Source: Micromussa lordhowensis
Lineage: Eukaryota; Cnidaria; Anthozoa; Scleractinia; Lobophylliidae
Direction of reading: 5' to 3'
Assembly (NCBI GenBank): GCA_964020085.1
Contig: OZ026603.1
Location: 32,357,658-32,421,657 of the forward strand
Length of the DNA: 64,000 nucleotides
Shown: piece by piece, positions 1 through 11,900 of the stretch
Layout: every line of letters starts with the position of its first letter
How positions within the stretch are numbered: position 1 is the first letter of the stretch
The notes under the pieces: generated by a model
Seen by the model: the letters and a program-made list of their open reading frames with translations, nothing else
The model's database searches: none
Told to the model about the DNA's origin: nothing
Translations under genes and position numbers: made by a program

Positions 1-510
1 AGAAATGGAACTTAAATAAAAGTTTAAAGTGTGAAGTCATTTCTGACCCTAGTCTGTGACAGAGATGATTTTAGAATTGAGCTAAAGCATGTTTTACTGT
101 GGTCTGTAATATTGCTTCTGACTGAGACAATCCAAAAAATTGAGAACACAATGCACAAGCTGATGTTGGATGATTTTATTGCTCATATAGGTGGCTCGCA
201 CTATTTCCCGACCTCTAGCCGATAATTCGCTCACGCGTTTCCAGGCCTTAGTGTTTCTTGGAGCACAGTTGAGTGTTGGGCTCTCAATATTACTCTCGTT
301 AAACAACTACAGGTACTGGTAATATTATTAGTTTTTACAACTTGCAGCAGTACGTACTGTATGGTCCATATCAGTTAAAATTTATCTGTTTTTTAAAATA
401 CTACGTACTTTAATACTAAGTATGAAAGATTTCATGGAAATGACTAGAGTGAAGGCCAGTGAAGACTGATGCCATACTGTTGCCACTGGACAAACTTTTA
501 AATTCATACA
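1..510. other. COQ2 upstream intron, no feature seen
   Basis: No COQ2 exon or other gene could be supported here; it is probably intron sequence before the exon at 1068. The small ORFs show no recognisable domain. Confidence 0.5.
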
Positions 511-687
511 AATGAAGAAGCATTCTCAAGTGAATTACTCAGAAAATAAATTTTCTGAGTTCCCCAATGGGAGTTGAACCACTGAGCTATGGAGGACTCA
601 TTGCGAGCCAGGTTGTAAATTAGGTTCCCGTTGGGGAACTCAGAAAAGTTATTTTCTGAGTAATTCACTTGAGCATGCTTCTTCGTT
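511..687. mobile_element. Foldback element with fused Pol III box-like core
   Basis: About 39-bp near-perfect terminal inverted repeats (511-549 and 649-687) enclose a short core. On the minus strand the core reads as a tRNA A-box-like string (578-589) that overlaps a B-box-like string (570-580). Confidence 0.75.
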
Positions 688-1067
688 TATTTAACTTTAT
701 CCAAGTCACCATTTCACTCATCTTTTGAACTGACCTTCGACAACTCTTTGACAAATTAAAGTACAGGAACTACAAGAAGCAGTTGTCAATCTCTCTTATC
801 CACAGTTCTTAGAATTGGACTTGTTACACAACAATTTAAATGGAAACCATCAACAAGTTGCAAACGGTTTCTAAAAACTTAGTCAAAAACATTGTCAAGT
901 GGCAATGATACAGTGATCCCCACACTAAGGGATACTGACATAAGGTGAAGAAAAAACAGAACTTTGGACTTTTTTTCTAAAATGTAGATGTTGCATGGAC
1001 CTATGCAAGTCTTACTTGTGTCTTCCCTTAGTAAATATCTTCTTTGATCTTCTTTCTTTTAACACAG

Positions 1068-4000
1068 TATAGTTCTTGGAGCAGCATCCCTTGGACTTGT
1101 AGTGACTTACCCTCTAATGAAAAGAATTACTTACTGGCCTCAAGCATTCCTTGGTGAGCTTTTTTCTGTATTTTTTTTATGCACTTATTAACCAAGAGTG
1201 AGGTCTATACAGGAAAATGTCAAACCGCATAAAGCAAGGCTGAGGTTTGAGATTTTCCTGTAAAGATCATACGTTTGAGGTTAATAAGTTGTCTGTTATT
1301 CATGATGACGTTTTGCTTTGTCTTTGCAGGCCCGTAATCGGCCCGTGGACATTATGGGAAAATAATACCATAGGGTTAGCAAATCAAAGCTCACTATATT
1401 GGCTCCAAACACAAGCCATATAATAACATAACATGAAGCCACATTTGAGGAGCTGTATCACTTCTGATGAAGAAAATTGCTTTCTAAAAGAAGCTAGAGA
1501 TGCAGATTTGTGAAGATAATAGTTTTGTCAAGAAGACAAGCACCAAAAATATCAAACGAGGATAGTTGTTACTAATCAGGAAGATTAAGAAGGATTGCAA
1601 ATGACAGAAATATATTTAATTCAATGATTGTTCTAGTGCAGATGCATTATCACTAACAGCATCAACACATTTTATATTTTACTATCTTTACTTCAAGTGG
1701 CTTATCAAACATGTGGTGCTGTAAGAGGTTTAGACTCACTGCAACGATTGTGAAAGTCTTATTATACTTTCCTACTGGGTTTTTATGTAGGTATGGCATT
1801 TAACTGGGGAGCCCTGCTTGGCTATGCTGCAGTCCAGGGAAGTTGTGATTGGTCAGTTTGTCTGCCGCTGTATTTTGCCGGAATCAACTGGACACTTATC
1901 TACGACACTATCTATGCCCATCAGGTAATAATGTCCTGAACTCCGTGGGTGGAGTCCAATTCAGTCTGTTATCATACAAGTGATAACAAAATCGGATGAC
2001 TGCGCAGTGGAAGTCCGATTTGTTTATCATGAGTATGATTACAGACTGAATTGGATGACACAATGTCTTGCTGTTTTCATTTGTTATCTCGACAGACGTG
2101 TTGAACTTGTGATTTTCTTCACACCTATTAGCTTGACGGTAGCTACAGCTTGAATGACCTTAAAAACTTCCTCTTAAGGCGGGGGTAAACCCGAAAGCCG
2201 TATTTTGGCTGGGTATTATGTTTTTAATGCAAATATCTCATTTACGTTTCAAGCAATCAAGAATCTCTATGCTCATCTCACATATCTATGTTTTGGGTTG
2301 TTTTGTAAATTTTTTGGTGATTTTTAGGTATATTTGGAGAGAAATAGTTTTTCTCAAAGGATTAGTAAAATTGATGGAAATAGGAAATTTTGAAGATTTG
2401 TTGTTGTTTTAAAATTAGAGTTTGAAATTAAAAATTGGTACATACACTCCAAACAGTTGCCCAACAACCTGGGGTGCCATTGTGCGGTCGGGCAACTGTC
2501 TGGTGGTGTTCCATAACCCTTTTTTTCCCTTTCAACCTCCCTTTAAACTTACCAAAATTTCACTTAAATTCACCTTTACCCCCGCCTTAAGTGGAATGCC
2601 TGAGAACTAGCTAGTTGAAGCTAAGCCCATTGACCACTATAAACATTCTACAACTACATTTTCAACTAGATAGCATTGTGAGAAATAAGATTGTTATTGG
2701 GGGTCACTTAAAGATTTAATAATGGACAAATTGCATTTAGTCCATTTGAAAGTAGCTTGTTTGTTTTGGTTTGACATCAACACAAACTCTCAGAGATCAA
2801 CAGCAACCCGTACCTTACAAACGACTTATTCACAACAAAAAACAACGACAAACAGACCTCAAACAGACTGACCAGTGGCTGCTGACAGACTTTTCATGAG
2901 TCTTTCAGCAAATACTACCATCACGGCTAAACTGACAAATCACTTTCAATGGGCCAGACTTAACACTGTTGCCTGGAGTAGGAGAAGGACGAGGAGAACG
3001 AGGAGGAGGAGGAGGAGGAGGAGGAGGAGGAGGAGGAGGAGGAGGAGGAGGAGGAGGAGGAGGACGAGGAAGAGGAGGAGGATGACGAGGAGGAGGAGGA
3101 GGACGAGGACAAGGACGACGACAACGACTTCCCCTCTGATTGTAGAAATGTCAGTCACCAACAACAGTTCTTTACAGAACTACCCTCACATGAATTCAAT
3201 AATGTTTACTCATCTGGCAGTAGAAAGTATTGATTGTAATTTTCTCTCATAGGATAAGACAGATGATGTCTTAATCGGTGTCAAGTCCACAGCACTGCTA
3301 TTTGAGGATCAAACAAACTATTGGCTGACAGGATTCAGTGCTCTAATGTTGAGCAGCCTTGTCCTTGTTGGAATAAACAGTGACCAGACATGGCCTTACT
3401 ATGTTGGGCTGGGTTGTGTTGCTTCTCATCTTGCTTGGCAGGTACATAATTTACATTAAAACTAGTAACAATCGTAGATTAGAAAGTGTGTTCGATGTCA
3501 CTAGGCTAAATAATAGGAGATTTAATTCTGGCCACAAATCGTGGCCGCTTTCCAAACTACACAACTCGGCAACTTAATTTTCTGACCACAAATCGTGGCC
3601 GTTTTCCGAGCTATACAACTTGGTGAGTTTATTTTCTGACCACAAATCATGGCCATTTTCCGAGCTACACAACTCGGCGAGTTAATTTTTTGATAACAAA
3701 TGATGGCCGTTTTCCGAGCGACAAAACTCCCTAAACAATCCCACAGAAGGTGTTTAAATTCATTTAGGACCAAGCGGTCATTTGTTGCCAGATGCAAACA
3801 GATCGAAATCACACCGTCATCATGTAGCTTTGTTTTCGCACCTGTAGTCACACATACCTCCCTAAGGCATCAATAAATGTCAACTGCAATGGTTTTTAAC
3901 CGCATGATTTTCAAATCGAAGAAACAAGGGACAAAATTTACCACTTACCAACAAGTTTTGCCTCCTGGGGCATAGAACGACCACAAAACAACGCCCAACG

Positions 4001-4696
4001 CAAGACAAACAGGTCAAACAATCCCAGGCCAATCTTGATCCCAGGCTCTTTCTCTTTGTGATGTCATCTGCCCCTCCAAGATCCATCGACGGACCCATCT
4101 ATGACGACAAAACATCTCAACTCAAATCCGTCTTAGGAAGCATTCTTCCTATGTTGAACGCAATAATTATCGCAATCATTAAAACCAAATGCCCCCAGAA
4201 TTTGAAGCGTGATCCAATACTGAAATCTTTTATGTTGAGTACACTGATTACACTAAATCCATTTGATATTAATGATGAATTGGCAGCCCTAATAATTTTA
4301 CAGTGCATTATTTATACTCCTGGATTGGTAAAGGGACAGTGAGTGTTGTAAAGGTATTGTGTCAAAGAACAATGCACATTAACAGTTTCCACAAGGGCTT
4401 CTGAATCCTGTTTCTGACACACTAACTGTTGGTACATAGGCCATTGTGCCAACGGCAACAACAAAAAAAAAGATTTTCAGTTGAAGTTTGGCAGGTTCAT
4501 GAATTTGCTTTTTTTAATTTTTTTTTTTTAGATTAAAACTGTAGATCTCTCCAAGTCATCTGACTGCTTGTCAAAATTCAGGTCCAACAAATGGGTTGGA
4601 TTGATTCTTTTTGCTAGTATCGTGGGTGGAACACTTGTGAAGAGAGCCACAGACAGGAAAGAAACAGAAGGGACACAAAGCAAGAAGAAGTTGTAA
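1068..4696 (+). CDS. COQ2: COQ2, 4-hydroxybenzoate polyprenyltransferase (3' part)
   Basis: Four joined exons: 1068-1153, 1791-1924, 3253-3441 and 4532-4696 (stop TAA 4694-4696); all have AG/GT borders and frame is kept. They encode about the last 190 residues of a UbiA-family membrane prenyltransferase, which attaches the polyprenyl tail to 4-hydroxybenzoate in coenzyme Q synthesis at the inner mitochondrial membrane. Recognisable blocks are [40 protein letters not shown] and the second Asp-rich motif [13 protein letters not shown], followed by hydrophobic helices and a basic tail ending KSKKKL-like (TQSKKKL). Human COQ2 is about 370-420 residues, so the N-terminal half, with the first NDxxD-type motif, must lie upstream of base 1. 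An AATAAA at 4807-4812 could be the poly(A) signal. Introns hold a trinucleotide array, a 54-bp minisatellite and several foldbacks. The family call is very secure. Confidence 0.95.
1183..1289. mobile_element. Short foldback element in COQ2 intron
   Basis: An 11-bp perfect terminal repeat (ACTTATTAACC / GGTTAATAAGT) flanks imperfect internal arms containing AGGAAAAT and ATTTTCCT. MITE-like; family unknown. Confidence 0.6.
1954..2055. mobile_element. Foldback element in COQ2 intron
   Basis: Inverted arms TCCAATTCAGTCTGT and ACAGACTGAATTGGA, with a second inner inverted pair around TTATCAT, give an almost complete hairpin about 100 bp long. Confidence 0.75.
2173..2591. mobile_element. 419-bp MITE-like element, 17-bp terminal inverted repeats
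   Basis: The ends are CTTAAGGCGGGGGTAAA (2173-2189) and its exact reverse complement (2575-2591). A smaller hairpin with CAGTTGCCC/GGGCAACTG arms lies at about 2454-2500. The inner ORFs show no transposase signature. Confidence 0.8.
2976..3127 (+). repeat. (AGG)n/(ACG)n trinucleotide microsatellite
   Basis: An uninterrupted GGA/AGG run covers about 3001-3063, flanked by AGG/ACG mixtures. It gives spurious Arg-rich (+) and Leu-rich (-) ORFs. It lies in COQ2 intron 2 as read from the exons in this window, about 130 bases before the exon at 3253. Confidence 0.95.
3528..3738 (+). repeat. 54-bp minisatellite, about four copies
   Basis: Units begin at about 3528, 3582, 3636 and 3690. Each carries ACCACAAATCGTGGCC followed by a GAGCTACACAACTCGGCGAG-like block. 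The first unit has the near palindrome GGCCACAAATCGTGGCC. Because 54 is a multiple of three, the minus strand stays open and mimics a repetitive protein. Confidence 0.9.
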
Positions 4697-4806
4697 ATGA
4701 ATTGAAATAGGATTGAATTATATCTTAGCCATCTACAGAGGGCTTCAAATAATTTAGTCAGCATGTGGTTAGAAATGGCAGATCAGACTTAAAACAGGCA
4801 ACTTGA

Positions 4807-4812
4807 AATAAA
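4807..4812 (+). promoter_or_regulatory. Candidate COQ2 poly(A) signal AATAAA
   Basis: A canonical AATAAA lies 111 bases after the COQ2 stop codon, a sensible 3' UTR length. Confidence 0.5.
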
Positions 4813-5084
4813 GACAGACAGACAGACCTTGGAAACGCCTCTACCTCACTTAATGTGGATTTTAGTGAAGCTCTGGCTGCCAAGCGGAGCATCGTAACTA
4901 TAGAAACAGAACCACATGTATGCATGCATAGACATAGAAAACCATACAATTTTTTTTCACTGTCAAAATGGCTAGCAGCATGGATTGTGGGTGCTGGCGC
5001 CCTACAACAAAAATGTCATGCAACACGGCAGCCATACTCTAACAATAGGTCTACTACAGCTTACATCTTTGATATTGGACATCC

Positions 5085-5118
<34 letters not shown>

Positions 5119-5316
5119 CATCTGCTGACCAATATCCTGTGACCATATCACAGGCCCAAGTTTAGAGCTTGAGGTCACATGGTTTTTCAAGTTTACCACT
5201 GACCATGTACTTGCTTTAGATTGGATTGCAGGTTCAAGCCAGGCTAATTTATTGTAATCAGGAGCTGTGCTTAATCTATATATTATTGCTCTTAGCCCTT
5301 CTAAATTTTGCGCTCA
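4813..5316. other. Intergenic sequence, no gene seen
   Basis: Short overlapping ORFs on both strands have no domain or splice support. The stretch runs from the likely COQ2 3' end to the tandem duplication. Confidence 0.5.
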
Positions 5317-6308
5317 AATATGCAATCTTCCATTGCAATAAAATGTTAACAGACATATAAGATTACGTGATTACAACCTGAATGACGTAAAACATTTGGA
5401 TAGCAATCTAAATCTGGTTTGGTTGCATTTATAGGACAAGATCCAAGTTAGCTAAATGGACGTAATAATTTTATCAAACATGAGAGACCATGTTTTACCA
5501 CATTTTCAAAAACTAAGAGGACAGTTGAAAAACACACAGCAGGGTGTTTTTGACTAGCCTGCGAAAACAGCGGTCCTTCTTCGCTCGCAGCCCGAGTGGC
5601 GTTTCGCGCAACGCCACTTGGGCCGGGAGCGAAAGACGGCTGTTTTTGCAGGCTAATTTTTGACAAACTTCCAGGTACTTGGAAATGTTGCCGTCTTTCC
5701 AGTTCCCCAGCTTGGAAATAACAAGGACTCAGAAGTAGATTATGTGCAAATGTTTATTCATTTTTTTCCAGAATGTAGCTTATAATAATATTGTTCAAAA
5801 GCTGGACAAACAAATATGCAATCTTCCATTGCAATAAAATGTTAACAGACATATAAGATTACGTGATTACAACCTGAATGACGTAAAACATTTGGATAGC
5901 ATTCTAAATCTGGTTTGGTTGCATTTATAGGACAAGATCCAAGTTAGCTAAATGGACGTAATAATTTTATCAAACATGAGAGACCATGTTTTACCACATT
6001 TTCAAAAACTAAGAGGACAGTTGAAAAACACACAGCAGGGTGTTTTTGACTAGCCTGCGAAAACAGCGGTCCTTCTTCGCTCGCAGCCCGAGTGGCGTTT
6101 CGCGCAACACCACTTGGGCCGGGAGCGAAGGACGGCTGTTTTCGCAGGCTAATTTTTGGCAAACTTCCAGGTACTTGGAAATGTTGCCGTCTTTCCAGTT
6201 CCCCAGCTTGGAAATAACAAGGACTCAGAAGTAGATTATGTGCAAATGTTTATTCATTTTTTTCCAGAATGTAGCTTATAATAATATTGTTCAAAAGCTG
6301 GACAAACA
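5317..6308 (+). repeat. 496-bp tandem duplication (two copies, about 99% identical)
   Basis: Copy 1 spans about 5317-5812 and copy 2 about 5813-6308, with only about five visible substitutions. Each copy carries a palindromic element with TAGCCTGCGAAAACAGC arms (5555-5655 and 6051-6151), next to a sequence akin to the foldback family at 31762 and 34267. Confidence 0.93.
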
Positions 6309-6684
6309 AATGCCAGCAGTAGGGCTATTAAGTTCATCCACTTGTTTAGAATTGTCAATAAATTTGTGGAAAAATAAGATATTTATAATCTTGATAAAGA
6401 CATAACTACAAAGATAGCACTTTCAAAAAGGCACGATTCAGAAGACTAACAATATCACGTGAAGTCCCTCAACGTTACATTATGGGCACTTTCCATTTTA
6501 TTTTCTGCACCATAAGTGAAGAAAAAACTGTTTACCGGTATTTTTCTTCATTCAGGAGACCACATCAGGATATTCTTTCTGGTGATTATTAATATTATGT
6601 AGTTTATGAAAGACGTGTTTTAGATTAAGCTAAGATTATAATGGGGTTATTTATTGATTGTATAGCAGGGTGATCTTAACAACT

Positions 6685-7079
6685 TTAACCCCTTGTGTGC
6701 CAGACCATTGTGTATGCTGTGTGCCGCACCATTTTCACTCAAAAAGGGGGTCAAGTAAAAACCTTCATATGTCATAAGCTTTTTCACTTAAGTATAAACA
6801 TGTACACATTTTCCAAAAGGTCACAAGGGTGTCTCTTAAGTGCAGTTAGTTTTGCTGAAGTTGGCATAATTTGATATCCGTATGACATCACAACTATGGA
6901 AAATTAGTATTCGCCTGAAAAACCTACAAATCTCATGAGGTGATAAAAAGTTGTTTCCAGTGTGCTTTGAGTTTGACTAGGTCTCTTAAAATTTTGACAT
7001 ACTCAGTACGTCATATAGGCACCAGAGGGGCACAAATCATGACGTACTGAGTACAACATTTAGGCACTCGAGGGGTTAA
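6685..7079. mobile_element. piggyBac-like MITE with TTAA target duplications
   Basis: TTAA at 6685-6688 and 7076-7079 bracket a 387-bp body. Its ends, CCCCTTGTGTGCC and GGCACTCGAGGGG, are inverted repeats. TTAA duplication with C-rich ends is the piggyBac hallmark. No transposase is inside. Confidence 0.75.
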
Positions 7080-8934
7080 AGCCAATCAAGTTCACCAAGT
7101 AGTAAAACCATTATATTTTAAATCTTCTTTGAAAGGGGTACCTGTTCATGGCTGTAAAATGCCATTCACAGGGGATTGCTGCAATGCAGAGTGAAAAATG
7201 GAATGAAGTTCAAGTTAGTTCTTCTATGACAAGGAGTTCTCAAAATATCAATAACAGTTTTCTGTACAGGTTCTCAAAATCTCATAACATTTCATAACAG
7301 ACAGTAGTAGGTTTGAAGAAAAAATAGATTTGTTTCATAGCACATTTAGAAAAACAACTTGTGAACATGTAACTGTTACAGTAGATAGGCACAGAGTTTT
7401 TCCAAGCATATCAGCATTATATTATTATAATTATATCTTAACTATCTTCTGAGAACTATTTATAACCTAACACTATGATTTGACTACATTACTGCGGAAA
7501 GAACAGTGTCAAGACCCTTTAGGGGAAGGTCAGAAATTTCACTTACAGTTGGTCTGAGATCAAGGTGAAAAAATTGTTTATCAAAAGTATAGTTTGACTT
7601 CCATCAAACACATAATAAATTATGCACACAAAGGAGTATGAAAGCTCTGGAGTATGAATGAAAGTTCTGAGAACAAATACTGACAGCAGGTTTGAAAAGC
7701 GACAGACCAAAGAATCACGACAGTTGACAGTTGAGTAACTTGTTGCTTCCCTCACATCACAAAAAAGAAGAAATAACATTATGTCATAGAAAATGTGTAG
7801 CCAAGTTTCTAATTCCAGTCCCAAATGTAGCTTGAGTATATGTGAAACATTTATTACACTTGGGAAAACACAAAGGTTCCCAAGCCGTTATTTAGCTGTA
7901 GCTAGTCTTAAATTCCCTTTTGTTTTTGTATGCATGTACATGTCATCTGATCCCATCCACAATATCATGATGTCTAATGTAGACCGATTAAACCTTCACC
8001 GATATATTGGTAAAGTCGAACACCTACTAATGACATTTCCAGTAGGTTGACATTTCATCATATTTAGCCTTCATAAGTGAAGAGCTCTCCTCAGTGGAAA
8101 CATTTCTTGATTCCAATGGAAACTATACCTGAATTACTTCATTTTTGAATGATCATTTGTTATCATTGGGTGCTCACAGTTTGACCAAAAGTTCAAGACT
8201 ATTTCAGGAAAAAAAATCAGATGGTACAGACGTTTTCTACAAATTCCATTCAGTACATTTTGGGGTCCCTCCATTTGGAATGGAGGGTAGAACATCCTGT
8301 ACCCTGTCTAGTCTCCCATCAAGGGAAAACAATAAACAGAAACCAAACAATTACAAGATGTAAGTTCAGTTAATTTGCCGAATGTGCAAAAAATTCAGGC
8401 CAATTGGTCCTTTCTGGCAATCTGGTGCGCTTTCCATTCAACCAAAAATTCCGTTTTGGAGGACAACTTTGCGAGGTATACCAAAATCTTTGGAAATTTC
8501 TTACTGGGAATTTCTGTTCCATCTAACCTTCAGGAATTTTCAGAATGCTTGGTTGAATGGTTTGTTTTTCTTAATTAAGCAATTTCAGGATTTTCTGGAA
8601 AGTTTCCCAAGAATTTCTGTACCATTTGTTCCTGTAAAATTTTCGGCATTTTTGATTGAATGCAAAGAATCGCTGACCTGCGTTGCTTTTGTACAGATGT
8701 TGTTGAGAGAAATAAGACCATGATCACTTTGGAGGTTAAGAACTGCTCAACATGATCCTGACTTCCCAATCAATTAAACATTTGTAGTAAATATAACTAT
8801 CATTATTTCGTAATTATTCTTTTTCTGGCTACTGTCCCTTGTGTTTATGACAAATATTAAATTGCTTTCAAGTATAAAATAGAAATGGCAAAAACACTGT
8901 ACAGAGAATGAATACATTTGTCTTAATTACAAAA
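7080..8934. other. Intergenic / ubinuclein 3' flank
   Basis: Sequence downstream of the ubinuclein stop codon and presumably including its 3' UTR. A TTTATT (AATAAA on the minus strand) at about 7850 is one possible poly(A) site. No coding region is supportable; 8375-8760 has repetitive AATTCC/TTTCC motifs suggestive of an old repeat. Confidence 0.4.
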
Positions 8935-11900
8935 TTAGCTGAAGCGAGGTAAAAATGGCGATGGATGAGTTACACTGGAAGAAGTCTGGTTTGGATCTAC
9001 AAATAACAAAACAAAAATGTATCAATTAAATCTGTCAACTACTATAAACCATTAGAAAAGAGGCCAACTTGTTTTCTTTTTTGCCGCAGCTTTTTCTAAA
9101 AGAAAGAGAAAACATTCTTTGTGTTTCTATCCAGTTTCTTTCTATCATCAAATGCCGTTCTCTGATTGGCTATGCTACTCACTATCTATTCTGTTTTAGT
9201 ATAAATCTACTAGCGTTCTATCACGAATAACGTCCTCTGATTGGCTACGCTACCCACGTTCTATTCTGTGATAGATAGTGAGTAGCGTAGCAGCGAGCAC
9301 TAGGGGCCGTTTCTTTGTGTTTTTGAAGTGTCTTTGAAGAGGATTTAGATTAAATTTTTGAACGACTAGTAGATTTATACTAAAACAATTAGATTATTCG
9401 CTCTCGATTTCTATGCGCGATAGTTGACTCGGGCTGCGCCCTCGTCAACTATCACGCGATAGAAATCTCGAGCTCATAATCTAATTGTTTAGTAGACATT
9501 TAGTTCCATTTTTTGTATTTTAGTTAGTCTTAGTATATTGTGGCTGAAAAGCCCTGGGAAGGGAGCTTCAATAAATATGTATGTTTGTATGTATGTAGAT
9601 AGTGTAGCGCTGTACAATTGTTAACAAACTGGCGGGCACTTTTTACGTTTTTGAAGTGTCTTTAAAGAGGAGTTAAATAAAGTTTTGAACAAGTAGTAGA
9701 TTTATACTAAAATAAATACATTCAATTTCTATGATAGTTTATATTTCTATTTTGTGATAGTTGGGCCCTTTTCAACTATCATATGATAGAAATCCCGAAC
9801 TCATAATCTAATTGTTCAATAGAAACACTTGTGAAAGTTTGGGAGAATTTTAAAAAAGCTGTGGAAACACTTGCGGTCAGCTCATGTTCCCACAGCATTT
9901 CTCGTTCTCCCAAACTTCCACTTGTGTTTCCATGACTTGATAGAAAGACAGAACATGTTTTCTTTTCTTTTAATTAATGTTCAGACTAATGTTCAAGATT
10001 GGTGAATTTTATGGAAACTAAAAATTGCTATCCACATTACAGTGTGACTACTCCAACCAAGACCACCCAACAAAAAGTTCCACAAATTTATCAAATAAAA
10101 ATCGTAGAGGTTAACAAAATTTTTCCAACAAATGAACTTTGTAATCAAGCTGTACATCACAAAGGCAACAGATTTGTGGTCATGTTGGATAATTTGTTAG
10201 AAAACTATTGTTAACCTCCACGATTTTCATTTGTTAAATTTGTAGAAAATTTTGTCGGGTGGCCTTGGTTAGAGTAGTCGCACTGTAATTTTGTGTTGTT
10301 ATAACATGAAAATATAACAATATTTTGCAGTTCTTTCTGGAGATCATTTATGCATATTTACATTTGACACAAAAAATTGATATTCAAAGAATTTAACTTC
10401 AATGAAAACAACGGCATTTTAACTATCAATCATCCTCAGAGACCAGGAGCACCTAATCGGGACAAAGCAATATTTTTGGGCAAAAGTTTACTTCAAGAGC
10501 GGGAGAGCCCCTCATACAAACCCCTGGGTACTTACTCTTTCCGAAACAGTTCCAGAAGTGTTGGAATTCCGTCCCGCTGATTGGCCAGAAGAAGATTTTT
10601 TGGGAGGGAATTGAAAAGCTTCTGGAACTGGTGCAGATTTAGAGTAAGTAACCAGGGGCTATCTGGTACTTAAAGTTAACTTTCGCCCAAAAATATTGCA
10701 TTGTCCTGTCTAGCTGCCCCTGGGTCTCCGAGGATGACTATCAATAGTAACCAAAATCATTGTTTAAAAGTTAAATTTGACTGAATTTACAAACAAAAAA
10801 TCTTAAGTTTGCTTTAATCTTGAATTTATTTTGGAAAAGATCATAGTTTAACAACAACAGTTACATTTTAAAATGATTAACTTAGACATCCATGGGTCCA
10901 TTCTTTTCCTCTCAGGAGGAATGAATGTAAGGATAGGGAAAAAGTCCAGCTTAAATACCTTGAAATACAGGCTGATTGGACAGCAATGCACCATGGGACA
11001 GCTGTAATGAAGGCAAGCTCTGGTTGGCCGTTGGGTTCATCCCCAAGAGAACTGTTGAAAATTTAAATTAACATCTCTCAAAATAGTGCTACAACTTTAC
11101 ATTAATGAATTTAAGTTCTCTGTTTAAGTTACTGGTAAATAAAATTGCTTTTCAAGAATGTTAAAAAATTAGGCAATATTATATGTGTCATCTGTTTACC
11201 AGTGAGATATGTAGCGTAGATGACTATTGTAATGTTTTGATTACTTACGGCCTTCATAAGATTACAGTAGTAATAATGATAATTGTTACGTATTTACACC
11301 AGGGTAGACCCGTCAGCATAAGCCAACAGGTCAACTGTCAGCTGTAGAGGGGCAACTGCTCATGTCTCGTTGTACTGCCTAACTATTGGTGTGTGCAGTT
11401 TTGAAACAAGGTCGATGAAATCCAGTATAATCACCACTAAACAGTAATTGCTTATGATTAGTCAAACGTAGTCAGTCAATATTATTGCATGATGACTATC
11501 TTCAATACAAGGTTAAGCAATTGATGTGATCTTCACCAACTGCCAATTTATTAAAAGCATGGATAATAAGATTAATGTCATTCTTTAGATTGATTTAAGA
11601 CATTTACTGGTAATAGTTTAATACATTTTCATTAATGCAAATGATAAGAATTTATAATTTTTATTTATTAGCAATGGCAAATCTATGGAGTGCCTTTTTG
11701 TCCACTGTTTTGTGGAAAGAAGAAAACTGGAATACCCAGAGGAGAGAAAAAAAAAAACGGAGAAAGGATGAGAGCGAAAAAAACAACTCAGCATGCAAAT
11801 GATACAGGGGAAGCTGCAGCCTTGCTCCCCTGAAAACAACAGAGCTGTCACATTAGATGGACAGAGACAAGACCTGTATATTGCACTGATCACCACAACA

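Noticed and set aside
2875..3252. Arg-rich and Leu-rich ORFs on opposite strands
   Set aside because: Both are translations of the AGG/ACG microsatellite and have no surrounding coding signal.
3528..3738. CRISPR-like array
   Set aside because: The units are contiguous 54-bp tandem repeats without unique spacers, in an animal intron.
3522..3851. Minus-strand ORF encoding a repetitive Cys-containing protein
   Set aside because: The 54-bp minisatellite unit is divisible by three, which keeps a frame open without selection.
4058..4342. 94-codon + strand ORF in the last COQ2 intron with hydrophobic stretches
   Set aside because: No family recognised, no splice sites supporting it, and it sits inside a well-defined intron; could be an old repeat-derived frame.
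5448..6234. Two 72-codon minus-strand ORFs with the same sequence
   Set aside because: They are the two halves of the 496-bp tandem duplication and span palindromic element sequence.
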